NCBI GenBank assembly: GCA_002495625.1
Contig: DAGC01000007.1
Coordinates: 48,001-112,000, forward strand
DNA length: 64,000 nucleotides
Source of the DNA: Methanobacterium sp. UBA375
GTDB lineage: Archaea > Methanobacteriota > Methanobacteria > Methanobacteriales > Methanobacteriaceae
Direction: 5' to 3'
In this document: positions 8,532-16,123 of the stretch, one piece after another
Layout: every line of letters starts with the position of its first letter
Numbering within the stretch: the stretch's first letter is position 1
Notes under the pieces: model-generated
The model's input: the letters and a program-made list of their open reading frames with translations, nothing else
Told to the model about the DNA's origin: nothing
Databases searched by the model: none
Made by a program: the position numbers and the translations under genes

Positions 8532-8721
8532 TCAACGAATAATCCCTGCTCTAGGCATTTCTCCAGGATCTTTTAAGTTTTCTCTGGAGGTGTATGAATC
8601 AGGGTTATCCAGAGGTCCTGAATAAGGTGCAGCATCCTCTCCCCAATCCTTTTGGACTAGTTTCTTGCTTAATAAACGTATTTTGCACTTTTGGTATTTT
8701 ATTGGCCTTGAATTCATCCAT
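8532..8721 (-). pseudogene. Small gene of unknown function, probably frameshifted
   Basis: Two overlapping minus-strand frames each look protein-like over only half their length. The ATG at 8721 opens MDEFKANKIPKVQN and ETSPK but soon reaches a stop, while the frame from 8717 carries DWGEDAAPYSGPLDN and ends GEMPRAGIIR at 8532. Joining them near a GGATTGGGG run would give one protein of about 62 residues. I do not recognise it. It is either a decayed gene, a sequencing error or chance. Confidence 0.3.
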
Positions 8722-8792
8722 TAATAATGCAAAGGCAATATTTTCTGATTTTAATTATCTAAATCATTTAATTTATCTTTTTGGCAATTTGA

Positions 8793-9485
8793 TTATCTCC
8801 GTACTATTCTCGTTCTTATATACCCACCTATCCATCCGCAGACAGCCCCATTGATAACTCCCAATAGGGTAAAGGGTATTAAAAGGAGAAATGAACTTGT
8901 GGTGATGCTTCCAAAAAAGAAGGAAATGGCACCGGTAATTACCGCATTTTTTGTTCCGATTATTTTGTCTTCAAATAGGTAGCCAACAGCCATAAGTAGT
9001 ACAAAAGTTAATAGGTAAAAGATGCCCTGGGTAAATAACAAAATTAGAGTTATCGCTAATGCAAACGGAATCACGATAATCCATCGAATGTTACGTAAGT
9101 TAAGCTCATTCATTATGGAATTTATAAATTCAGGCCCCATACCATAAGGTGTACCTTGAGGATTTCTATGTGGGTTTCTATAAACTTGGTTCCGGTTTCT
9201 TATATTGTACAACAAGTTCCCGAAGTGTTTATGGAAAAACTGGCTTAACCGGTTTTTTATATCCCCTGTAATGGAGAAAACGCTTCGTGTCTTGTCTTTC
9301 AGTACCTCGCTTTTTGTTGGTTTTCTCTTTATGGTGATGGGCTTCCAGCTGGGATCAACGATGTCTAAATTTTTCACGTACCTTACTTTACCACCACAAT
9401 CACATTCATTTATGAAATCCTTTGGAGACTCACCTGATTGCAGTTGGTAGTATCTTCTGCATTTACCACAAATTAAATATCCCAC
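8793..9485 (-). CDS. Membrane protein with N-terminal zinc ribbon
   Basis: About 231 residues. The first 45 form a C-x2-C/C-x-C zinc ribbon (ICGKCRRYYQLQ and NECDCGGKVRY), then comes a basic linker and, in the second half, four hydrophobic segments starting at WIIVIPFALAITLIL. The last helix is glycine-rich (GVINGAVCGWIGGYI). I choose the GTG at 9485, which gives MGYLICGKC, because AGGTG lies five bases upstream. The ribbon closely resembles the C-terminal one of the HtpX-like protease at 19775-20926, suggesting a shared binding partner. Function unknown. Confidence 0.65.
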   Translation of the reverse strand: MGYLICGKCRRYYQLQSGESPKDFINECDCGGKVRYVKNLDIVDPSWKPITIKRKPTKSEVLKDKTRSVFSITGDIKNRLSQFFHKHFGNLLYNIRNRNQVYRNPHRNPQGTPYGMGPEFINSIMNELNLRNIRWIIVIPFALAITLILLFTQGIFYLLTFVLLMAVGYLFEDKIIGTKNAVITGAISFFFGSITTSSFLLLIPFTLLGVINGAVCGWIGGYIRTRIVRR

Positions 9486-9596
9486 ATAAACACCTGTAAA
9501 TTTAATAATAGACCACAAAATCTAATTTAAGGTTTATTATCTCTTCTGTTACTCATATTTAAATTTTTTAGGAAAAATAATGAATTTTATTGATTT

Positions 9597-9774
9597 TAGC
9601 CCTCCCTGGAATAGCTTTGAATGGAGGCGGCTCCCACCACACCACCCCTAGTAGCTTGAATCAAAAAAAAATCAATATTACTTCCTCTTTTTGTTTTCCC
9701 ATCAAGTACAGTTATAATTCTATCTACCCTATTGGGCTACAATGGTTCATGTGTTAACATGATTAAGGGACTTA
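9597..9774 (-). pseudogene. Remnant of an ABC transporter ATPase C-terminus
   Basis: On the minus strand a frame reads LIMLTHEPL, a stop, then NRVDRIITVLDGKTKRGS. This is the H-loop and following region of LolD/MacB-type ABC ATPases, where a His after VTH and the ADRIITLLDG block are typical. Neither Walker motif nor signature motif exists upstream, because the ectB-like gene begins there. The frame ends at 9597. This is a short dead fragment; the assignment rests on about 25 residues. Confidence 0.45.
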
Positions 9775-9777
9775 CTT

Positions 9778-9945
9778 AGAATTCAATCGACTGATTGATG
9801 GACTCTTTCTGGTTCAAGATCTGATGGATTCCCTCTGATTCAACCTCTGGTTTATTGTGTCTTTTTGTTCCAGTTCCTGGTTGATGGATTCCCTATGGTA
9901 AACCTGGTCGTGATTGAGTATCTGGTTGATGAATTCTTTTCGGTT
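9778..9945 (-). repeat. Degenerate in-frame repeat at the 3' end of the ectB-like gene
   Basis: The tail encodes successive units FINQILNHDQ, ESINQELEQKD, TINQRLNQRES. After the stop at 9814, the +1 frame goes on with ILNQKESINQSIEF to a TAA at 9778. A loss of four bases in ATCAATCAGATC giving ATCAGATC would explain the early stop. The DNA unit contains GTTGATGGATTCCCT on the + strand. This looks like a slippage-prone tail. Confidence 0.6.
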
Positions 9946-11187
9946 GTAGACCTTGTATATAGCTTCTTCTACTATGTCCAGTCCCTCTTCGAGTATTTCC
10001 TCCTCTATTACTAATGGTGGAAGGAACTTAATAACATCAGAGTCAGCACCGGATAGTTCAATTACCAATCCCTGTGAGAAGGCTTCAGCAGATATATCAC
10101 GGCAGATATTGGGTTCAGAAATTTGTAATCCATATATCAGGCCACGGCCACGTATATCCATATCTAGAGAGTTGTACTCCTTCGAAATAACTTTAAGTCT
10201 GTCCCTGATTAATTCTTCTTTGTTATATATCTCCCGGGACAGGTTATCATCTTCCCAATAACTCTTTAATAGATTGGAAGCTGCGATAAAGGCCAGGTTA
10301 TTTCCTCGGAAGGTTCCTGAATGCTGTCCTGGCTTCCATTGGTCCAGTTCTGATTTCATGAGTACCACCGAGAGTGGTAGGCCTCCTCCAATGGATTTAG
10401 ATAGGGTGATGATGTCTGGACTTATCCCTGCATCTTCAAAACTGAAGAATGATCCCGTACGGCCATTACCCACCTGGATATCATCAACGATAAGTAATAT
10501 ATCGTATTCACGGCATAGCTTCTCTATCTCCTTAAGCCACCTTTTGGAGGCAACGTTGACACCTCCTTCTGCTTGCACCGTCTCCATGATTATGGCTGCC
10601 GGGAGATCCAGTCCACTGCTTTTATCCTCCAGCAGCTGTCTCAGGTAACCGGCGGTGTCCACTTCATCACCGAAGTAGCTATCGAAGGGGACGAATGTCA
10701 CGTCGGTCCGGTTGATGAAAGACTCCTCTCTGTAGAATTGGTTGGCGGTGGCAGACATGGAACCCATGGTCATACCATGAAAGGCGTTGGTGAATGCAAT
10801 TACATTCGACCTGCCTTTGACCATCCTGGCAAGTTTCAATGCTGTTTCAACTGCATCGGTACCTGTTGGTCCGCAGAACTGGAACTTATATTCCATGTGG
10901 CGTGGTTCGAGGATGGTGTCATTGAAGCTTTCAATGAATTCCCTTTTGGCCGTGGTAGCAATGTCCAGTCCATGTACCAGTCCATCCTCCTTTAAATATT
11001 TAATCAGGGCCTTTGACACAACCGGGTTGTTGTGCCCATAATTTAAGGTTCCGGCACCTGCAAAAAAATCTATGTATTCATTTCCATGTTCATCATATAA
11101 TTTCGATCCCTTAGCAGTTTTAAATACCGCAGGAAAACTACGTACATAACTCCTAACTTCTGATTCCAATTTTTTAAACGTTTCCAT
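9814..11187 (-). CDS. Class III aminotransferase, EctB-like (diaminobutyrate-2-oxoglutarate transaminase)
   Basis: PLP enzyme of the EctB group, which makes L-2,4-diaminobutyrate from aspartate semialdehyde with glutamate as donor. Seen in the sequence are the block FQFCGPTGTDAVETALKLAR (residues 103-121), FTNAFHGMTMGS, the PLP-contacting DDIQVGNGRTG (235-245) and the Schiff-base Lys264 in TLSKSIGGG. No ectA, ectC or diaminobutyrate decarboxylase gene is nearby, so the product's use is unclear. The last 40 residues are not family-like: they repeat ESINQ/LNQ-type units. The repeat continues past the stop in another frame to 9778. Upstream lie two inverted repeats. Confidence 0.75.
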   Translation of the reverse strand: METFKKLESEVRSYVRSFPAVFKTAKGSKLYDEHGNEYIDFFAGAGTLNYGHNNPVVSKALIKYLKEDGLVHGLDIATTAKREFIESFNDTILEPRHMEYKFQFCGPTGTDAVETALKLARMVKGRSNVIAFTNAFHGMTMGSMSATANQFYREESFINRTDVTFVPFDSYFGDEVDTAGYLRQLLEDKSSGLDLPAAIIMETVQAEGGVNVASKRWLKEIEKLCREYDILLIVDDIQVGNGRTGSFFSFEDAGISPDIITLSKSIGGGLPLSVVLMKSELDQWKPGQHSGTFRGNNLAFIAASNLLKSYWEDDNLSREIYNKEELIRDRLKVISKEYNSLDMDIRGRGLIYGLQISEPNICRDISAEAFSQGLVIELSGADSDVIKFLPPLVIEEEILEEGLDIVEEAIYKVYNRKEFINQILNHDQVYHRESINQELEQKDTINQRLNQRESIRS

Positions 11188-11286
11188 ATAATCTTCCCTC
11201 TTTGAATAAACTCATTATAAAAAAAGAAATTTTCCTACAATGGATCGGTTCCTGGATGTAATCCATTTTTTTTAGTTCTCCTTTCA

Positions 11287-11306
11287 TTGAACGTGAAATT
11301 GTTCAA
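11287..11306. promoter_or_regulatory. Inverted repeat TTGAAC-N8-GTTCAA
   Basis: Two six-base arms separated by GTGAAATT lie 100 bases upstream of the ectB-like start. The position and symmetry suit an operator for that gene. A second inverted repeat, GGTAAATT-N6-AATTTACC, lies at 11371-11392. No regulator is encoded next to them. Confidence 0.35.
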
Positions 11307-11368
11307 ATCAAGGTTCTATTATAAAAAGAGAATATATAAGTAGTTATTTCAAAATTTTTGTAAAATTT

Positions 11369-11551
11369 GTGGTAAATTATACCAAATTTACCAATATTAA
11401 AAAGAACCCTAATTTAAGAATTGTACTTGAAACAATGGAATTATCTTTAGATGAGCTTAGAAACTTGCGTAATAAAAGCATTCATCAATTTTTACCTAAG
11501 ACCGGGTTTACATTTTACGCCAGGCATTTATGGATGGGATCTATTCCTTAA
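11369..11551 (+). CDS. Doubtful small ORF
   Basis: A frame of 60 codons that begins with GTG and has a TATA-like AATATATAAG about 30 bases upstream, so a leaderless transcript is conceivable. The residue pattern ETMELSLDELRNLRNKSIHQ is helical and not obviously random, but I recognise no family and see no ribosome binding site. The start lies inside an inverted repeat. Treat as unproven. Confidence 0.2.
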   Translation: MVNYTKFTNIKKNPNLRIVLETMELSLDELRNLRNKSIHQFLPKTGFTFYARHLWMGSIP

Positions 11552-11680
11552 AACAATTACATCAGTCATCAAAGAATTAAATAAATTAATGTAAAAAAGA
11601 CAATTATTTTTCTTTTTTTTAAATGAAGAATTAGAGCACCATTCTTGAAATGTAAGCGGATGTAGCTGATCCATGGCTGA

Positions 11681-11753
11681 GACTTTCAATGAATAGAAAA
11701 AGCCCAGCACCGGACAGACTGCCTGTTTTTGGTTTGCTCGGGGAGGAAAGGGT
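11681..11753 (+). repeat. Dispersed intergenic element, copy 3
   Basis: Shares TTCAATGA, CACCGGACAGACTGCC, GGTTTGCTCGGGGAGG and AAAGGGTA with the other copies. It ends 66 bases before the ATG of the VOC-family remnant, so it may sit in its leader. The AGAC and GTTT blocks and the flanking CCG and CGG could pair to form a stem. Confidence 0.55.
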
Positions 11754-11819
11754 ATACTCCAAAAATTATTAGCATCATATTGAACATAATTATTAAATAC
11801 CATATAGGGGGTGAGTAAC

Positions 11820-12226
11820 ATGGATGGTTTAAGAGGAATTGCGACTGTCAATATTTGGTCAGAAGATGTGGAGAAAGCAAAAGAGTGGTATTCAAAGGTA
11901 TTGGGTTTTGAGCCGTACTTTGATAGTAAAGGTGAAGATGGTAAGTTGGCATATACTGAATCAGAGTAGGTGACTCTGAAACAGAATGGGGGATCATGGA
12001 TAAGAAATTCGCACCAGTTAAAAATGTCAAAGGTGGCGCAGTCATTTACTGGCACGTGGATGATTTAGATAAAACCATAGAGAAATTTGTATCTGAAAAT
12101 GCTGTTCTAATCGAAGAACCGGTTGAGAGGGGACATGATTTTGTCACGGCGATTTTAGAAGACCCATTTGGAAATACCATTGGATTAATGTATAATCCTC
12201 ACTACAAAGAGATCATAAATAAATAA
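11820..12226 (+). pseudogene. VOC (glyoxalase/bleomycin-resistance) protein, frameshifted
   Basis: The ATG at 11820 follows GGGGTGAG, an excellent ribosome binding site. The frame reads RGIATVNIWSEDVEKAKEWY and SKVLGFEPYF, a typical first half of a vicinal-oxygen-chelate domain, and stops at 11967-11969 (ESE-stop). One base on, the frame continues with RVGDSETEWGIMDKKF and the second half, ending FGNTIGLMYNPHY at 12226. Insertion of one T in GAATCAGAG restores a normal 135-residue protein. It is therefore either a recent pseudogene or a read error. VOC proteins of this size isomerise or cleave diverse small substrates. Confidence 0.75.
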
Positions 12227-12370
12227 AAAATATTTAATCCACAATAAACATCTTCCCCTTTTTATCTTTTACCGCATAAGCTGTTTTTATAACCCTCTGT
12301 TTATAAAAATTATAAATTTTTATTTTAACAAATATTTAGTACATAATCTGGAAATAATAGGAGGTCTTGA

Positions 12371-13042
12371 ATGTCTAATGAAAATCGACCTAACATAGGG
12401 GAGGACTATATCCGTTTTCACAGGGCTATGACTCGTGGTCTGGCCGTGTCCATTCAGAATATTAATGAGTTTTTGAAGATCGGTGCAGTGGAGGTATTAT
12501 ATCGTGATGGTTTCCTTAAATATGTTCAGTGCTTTTCATCGGTCTCACATGGGCATCATCTAGTTGAAGATGAGAAGATATTCCCTTACTTCAGGGACAA
12601 ATTACCGGAAGTACCGTATGAACGGTTGATATCTGAACACAACATATTAAAAGGTGGATTGCAGGAAATAAATACTGGACTTGACAATTTAAGGGCAGGA
12701 AATGACGATCTGAACTCATTAAAACTTCTAAAATCAGGTTTTGATAAGATAGATCAGATCTGGTATCCACATATTGAGATTGAGAATACACAGTTATATG
12801 GACGAGTAGGGAGTTTGAAAATCGATCCCGAAGAGATGATCAGGCTACAAAAAGAGTTAGTAGAATTTTTTCAAGAGCACACCGGCCCTGAATACTTGAT
12901 GGGACCATTCGTTTTATACAACTTATCACCCGAAGATCGTGCAATAGCTGCCCAGGGATTACCAGATATGGTAATGAAACAACTAATACCCATAGAATGG
13001 AAAGATAAATGGGCACCAATGCAACCATTCCTACTTGAATAA
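12371..13042 (+). CDS. Hemerythrin-like HHE-domain protein
   Basis: A 223-residue helical protein with the pattern of an HHE cation-binding domain, expected to hold a di-iron centre for binding O2 or sensing oxidants or metals. Candidate ligands are His17 in the first helix, HGHHLVEDEKIF (about 60-71), the His in SEHNILKGGL, and HIEIENTQLY (about 135-144). GGAGG lies six bases before the ATG. In a strict anaerobe this fits oxygen protection, as do katG and the Fur-like gene four to six kilobases downstream. The C-terminal third is not part of the domain and is unassigned. Confidence 0.8.
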   Translation: MSNENRPNIGEDYIRFHRAMTRGLAVSIQNINEFLKIGAVEVLYRDGFLKYVQCFSSVSHGHHLVEDEKIFPYFRDKLPEVPYERLISEHNILKGGLQEINTGLDNLRAGNDDLNSLKLLKSGFDKIDQIWYPHIEIENTQLYGRVGSLKIDPEEMIRLQKELVEFFQEHTGPEYLMGPFVLYNLSPEDRAIAAQGLPDMVMKQLIPIEWKDKWAPMQPFLLE

Positions 13043-13127
13043 ACCAGTATTGATGTTAATTTATATTGGATGACTATTAATAGTTGGATTTTTCATCATC
13101 TAACAAAATTAAGAGGGGGTATTTATC

Positions 13128-13352
13128 TTGGAATTACCTATTGCTCCGGTGGGAAGGATAATAAAAAATGCCGGTGCTCCCAGAATAAGTAAAGATGCTA
13201 AAGTTGCTCTAGCTAAAATTTTAGAAGATAAAGGTTTAGAAGTTGCTACAGATGCCATTCGGTTAGCCAAGCACTCTGGTAGGAAAACTGTTATGAAAAG
13301 AGACGTGGATTCCGCGGTCAATGACATTTTTTATACTTATCATTTTCCATGA
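13128..13352 (+). CDS. Archaeal histone with altered C-terminus
   Basis: A 74-residue histone-fold protein that wraps DNA. It begins MELPIAPVGRIIKNAGAPRI from a TTG start preceded by GAGGGGG. The three helices are present (DAKVALAKILEDKGLEVATD and AIRLAKHSGRKTV), as is the RKTV DNA contact. The family normally ends near AVRRFKK at about 67-69 residues; here the end is DSAVNDIFYTYHFP, without the basic finish and with aromatic residues. It stands alone behind the hemerythrin gene. It may be a variant histone with different multimer behaviour. Confidence 0.9.
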   Translation: MELPIAPVGRIIKNAGAPRISKDAKVALAKILEDKGLEVATDAIRLAKHSGRKTVMKRDVDSAVNDIFYTYHFP

Positions 13353-13682
13353 AAAATGTTCAATCTCCCAGACTATTTATAATACTATATCATCATTTGA
13401 CTGGTGCTAGGTCCTCTAAAAGACTTAACTAAGCTTCAATGACTGGGAGAAACCCGTCACCCGGATAGACTACCTTCTGCAAGTTTACTCGGGGGATAAA
13501 GGGTAACTACCAGTGAACTAATGAGTTTATGCAGCGAAACCAATTTTTAATTTTTATTCATTTTATAAGTGATTAATCAAGAAAATAGAATATTAACAAA
13601 TATTTAATCAATCCTATTCTTTAAGGAAATATTTATTCTTTAAAATCAAAAATATATACAAAAATTTTCGTGTGTTTTTGAA
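13353..13682. other. Gap before the PAS kinase holding element copy 4
   Basis: 330 bases between the histone and the kinase. The dispersed element occupies 13431-13523. The rest is AT-rich, with possible TATA sequences (AAAATATATAC near 13646) about 35 bases ahead of the kinase ATG. Confidence 0.45.
13431..13523 (+). repeat. Dispersed intergenic element, copy 4
   Basis: The longest copy. It carries TTCAATGACTGGGAGAAACC, then CACCCGGATAGACTACC, GTTTACTCGGGGG, AAAGGGTA and CTACCAGTGAACTAATGA. GGG-AGAAA-CCC and CCCG...CGGG with AGAC...GTTT inside could form two adjacent hairpins in RNA. It lies 160 bases before the histidine kinase start. Confidence 0.55.
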
Positions 13683-15956
13683 ATGGATTCTGATAATCAA
13701 TTCAGGATGAAGGTGTTTGAAGAAGCTTTAAGGGAAAATAAAGAGTATTTTCGTCTATTTGTGGATGCCAGTTTAGATGTAGTGTATTGTATGAGTCCTG
13801 ATTGGACCGAGATGCATCAATTGCACGGCCGGGAATTTATCCCAGATACCTGGAACCCAAGTGAGACTTGGATGGATAAATATATTCATCCAGATGACCA
13901 GGCTCATATCCAAGAAGTCATTAAGAAAGCTATTCATAATAAAACTGTCTTTGAGATGGAACATCGTATCCTGCAAGCGGATGGCACCATAGGATGGATA
14001 CATTCACGAGCAGTTCCGGTTTTGGATGAAAATGGTGAAATTATGGAATGGTTTGGAACTGCAAGGGATATAACAGAGCAAAAAAAGGATGAAGAAGAAT
14101 TAGAGTTTCAGGCTGATCTTTTAACCAATGTTAATAGTGCATTGACAGCGGTAGATGAAAATTACATTGTAACCTATTGGAATAATGCGGCTGAGCAGCT
14201 ATTTGGCTGGAGTAAAGAAGAAGTAATGGGTAAACACTCCAAAGGCATATTCCAAACCAAAGTACCCGACTCATCACGAGAAGAAGCTATAAAAAAGATG
14301 TTAAAAGAAGATCATTACGATGGTGAAGTATATTATAAACACAAAAATGGAAACTATATCCTAACCCATGTTTGTTCTACAGTCCTAAAAGACATAAACG
14401 GCAAATTTAAAGGCAGCGTAACTTCTTTCCAGGATATAACCAAGCGTAAAAATACTGAAGATGCATTAAGGGAGAGTGAGGAGAAGTACCGGTTGATCGT
14501 TGACACGGCATACGAAGGCATAGTGATTGCAGACCCAGACGGTACCTACACCTACGTCAACCAGCGCATGGCCGACATGCTGGGCTACTCCATCGATGAG
14601 ATCCTTGGAAAGTCAGGTAATGATTTCATTTTTGACGATTTTTTACCAGTTGTCCAGGAGATCCGCACGGGACTAGTGGAAGGCCACTCCATCCAGGGCG
14701 AGTTCAAGTACCGCCGTAAGGATGGCTCTGCACTGTGGACAGCATACAATTCGACTACAGTGTATGATGAAGAGGGGAGGCACATCGCGAATATCGGCAT
14801 GCACACCGACATCACCGAGCGGAAGAAAGCTGAAAAGGCGCTCCAGGAAAGTGAAAAACATTACAGCGAAATTGTGGAGACAGCTGAAGAGGGTATTGCT
14901 GTCCATGAACCGGATGGAACCATTACCTACGTTAACCAGCGCATGGTTGATATGCTTGGTTACTCGCGCGAGGAGCTGATAGGAAGCTTAAGCACTGATT
15001 TTGTTGATGATGAAGAAAAGAAATTAGTTATTCAGACGCGCAAGGACTTAAAATATGATGGCAGTTTTACCAGGGAAAGGAAGATGTCCTGTAAGGATGG
15101 TTCGACTCTGTGGACACTGACCAACCTTACTCCGCGACGGGATAGCGCAGGAAATTTCATTGGTTATCTGGCGATGCATACCGATATCACCGAGCGGAAG
15201 AAAGCCGAAGAAAAACTCAAGGAAAGTGAAGGCCGTTTCCACTCCCTGTATGAGGAACAAAAACGACTTACCGATGAATTAAAAAGTTCAAACAAGGAAT
15301 TGGAACAGTTTGCCTATGTGGCTTCCCATGATTTACAGGAGCCTCTTCGTATGGTTGCTAGTTTCACCCAATTATTAGAAATGCAATATAAGGATAAGTT
15401 GGACGACAGAGGTCTTGAGTATATTGCATTTGCGGTGGACGGTGCTAAGAGGATGCAGGAGCTCATCAATGACCTTTTAGTTTTCTCCCGAGTAACCAGT
15501 AAAACTGATGGATTCAAACCAGCGGATATGTGTAAGGTGTATGATGAGGTTCTATTTAACCTGGAAATAGTTATCGAAGAAAATGATGCAGTCATCATCA
15601 GAGACCCCTTACCAGTTATTTTCGCTGATTATTCGCAGATGGTACAGATATTCCAGAACCTCATTGGTAACGCTGTTAAATATAGAAGTGAAAAAACGCC
15701 GAATATACACATTTCTATAGGGGCGAAAGATAATTATTGGCTTTTTTCTGTTAAGGATAATGGAATAGGAATAGAACCAGAATTCACCGATAAAATATTC
15801 GATATATTCAGAAGACTACACACCAACGATGAATACGAAGGAACCGGCATCGGACTTGCCATTACCAAAAGAATAGTAGAAAGGCATGGTGGTAAAATTT
15901 GGGTAGAATCAGAACCTGGCCAAGGATCAACCTTCTATTTCACAATCCCTAAATAA
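13683..15956 (+). CDS. Cytosolic sensor histidine kinase with four PAS domains
   Basis: A 757-residue kinase with no membrane segments. PAS/PAC modules span about residues 22-135, 138-258, 262-384 and 387-508, each closing with an ITE/ITK-type motif (DITERKK). A coiled coil leads to the dimerisation helix, where His549 in SHDLQEPLRMV is the expected phospho-acceptor. The ATPase has the N-box NLIGNAVKYRS, DNGIGIEP and GTGIGLAI. PAS3 and PAS4 repeat TYVNQRM-x-DMLGYS and are richer in G+C than the rest, which suggests internal duplication or import. No receiver gene is adjacent; the one at 29890-30279 is a possible partner. Signal unknown. Confidence 0.9.
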   Translation: MDSDNQFRMKVFEEALRENKEYFRLFVDASLDVVYCMSPDWTEMHQLHGREFIPDTWNPSETWMDKYIHPDDQAHIQEVIKKAIHNKTVFEMEHRILQADGTIGWIHSRAVPVLDENGEIMEWFGTARDITEQKKDEEELEFQADLLTNVNSALTAVDENYIVTYWNNAAEQLFGWSKEEVMGKHSKGIFQTKVPDSSREEAIKKMLKEDHYDGEVYYKHKNGNYILTHVCSTVLKDINGKFKGSVTSFQDITKRKNTEDALRESEEKYRLIVDTAYEGIVIADPDGTYTYVNQRMADMLGYSIDEILGKSGNDFIFDDFLPVVQEIRTGLVEGHSIQGEFKYRRKDGSALWTAYNSTTVYDEEGRHIANIGMHTDITERKKAEKALQESEKHYSEIVETAEEGIAVHEPDGTITYVNQRMVDMLGYSREELIGSLSTDFVDDEEKKLVIQTRKDLKYDGSFTRERKMSCKDGSTLWTLTNLTPRRDSAGNFIGYLAMHTDITERKKAEEKLKESEGRFHSLYEEQKRLTDELKSSNKELEQFAYVASHDLQEPLRMVASFTQLLEMQYKDKLDDRGLEYIAFAVDGAKRMQELINDLLVFSRVTSKTDGFKPADMCKVYDEVLFNLEIVIEENDAVIIRDPLPVIFADYSQMVQIFQNLIGNAVKYRSEKTPNIHISIGAKDNYWLFSVKDNGIGIEPEFTDKIFDIFRRLHTNDEYEGTGIGLAITKRIVERHGGKIWVESEPGQGSTFYFTIPK

Positions 15957-16123
15957 ATGAGTATTAACCCTATTCAGTAAACCTAGTGATATTATTCAGT
16001 AAATAGGTTCACTTGCAGCATCTCTCTTATTAAAAAATTCCGTATTTTAAATAAAAAAAAGAAATAGATTAAAAGAAAATTATTTTGAATACTCAAGATG
16101 GATATTCAAACGTTGTTTTTTGA

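Larger units (their letters stand above)
11188..11819. other. Gap upstream of the ectB-like gene with inverted repeats
   Basis: This 630-base stretch holds two inverted repeats (11287-11306 and 11371-11392), a doubtful 60-residue frame (11369-11551) behind a TATA-like AATATATAAG at about 11329-11338, and the third copy of the dispersed element (11681-11753). The remaining sequence from 11552 to 11680 is AT-rich and shows nothing I can name. Confidence 0.5.

Noticed and set aside
11528..12055. Long minus-strand frame opposite the VOC-family gene
   Set aside because: It covers the complement of a recognisable VOC protein in both frames, has no ribosome binding site and no family likeness.
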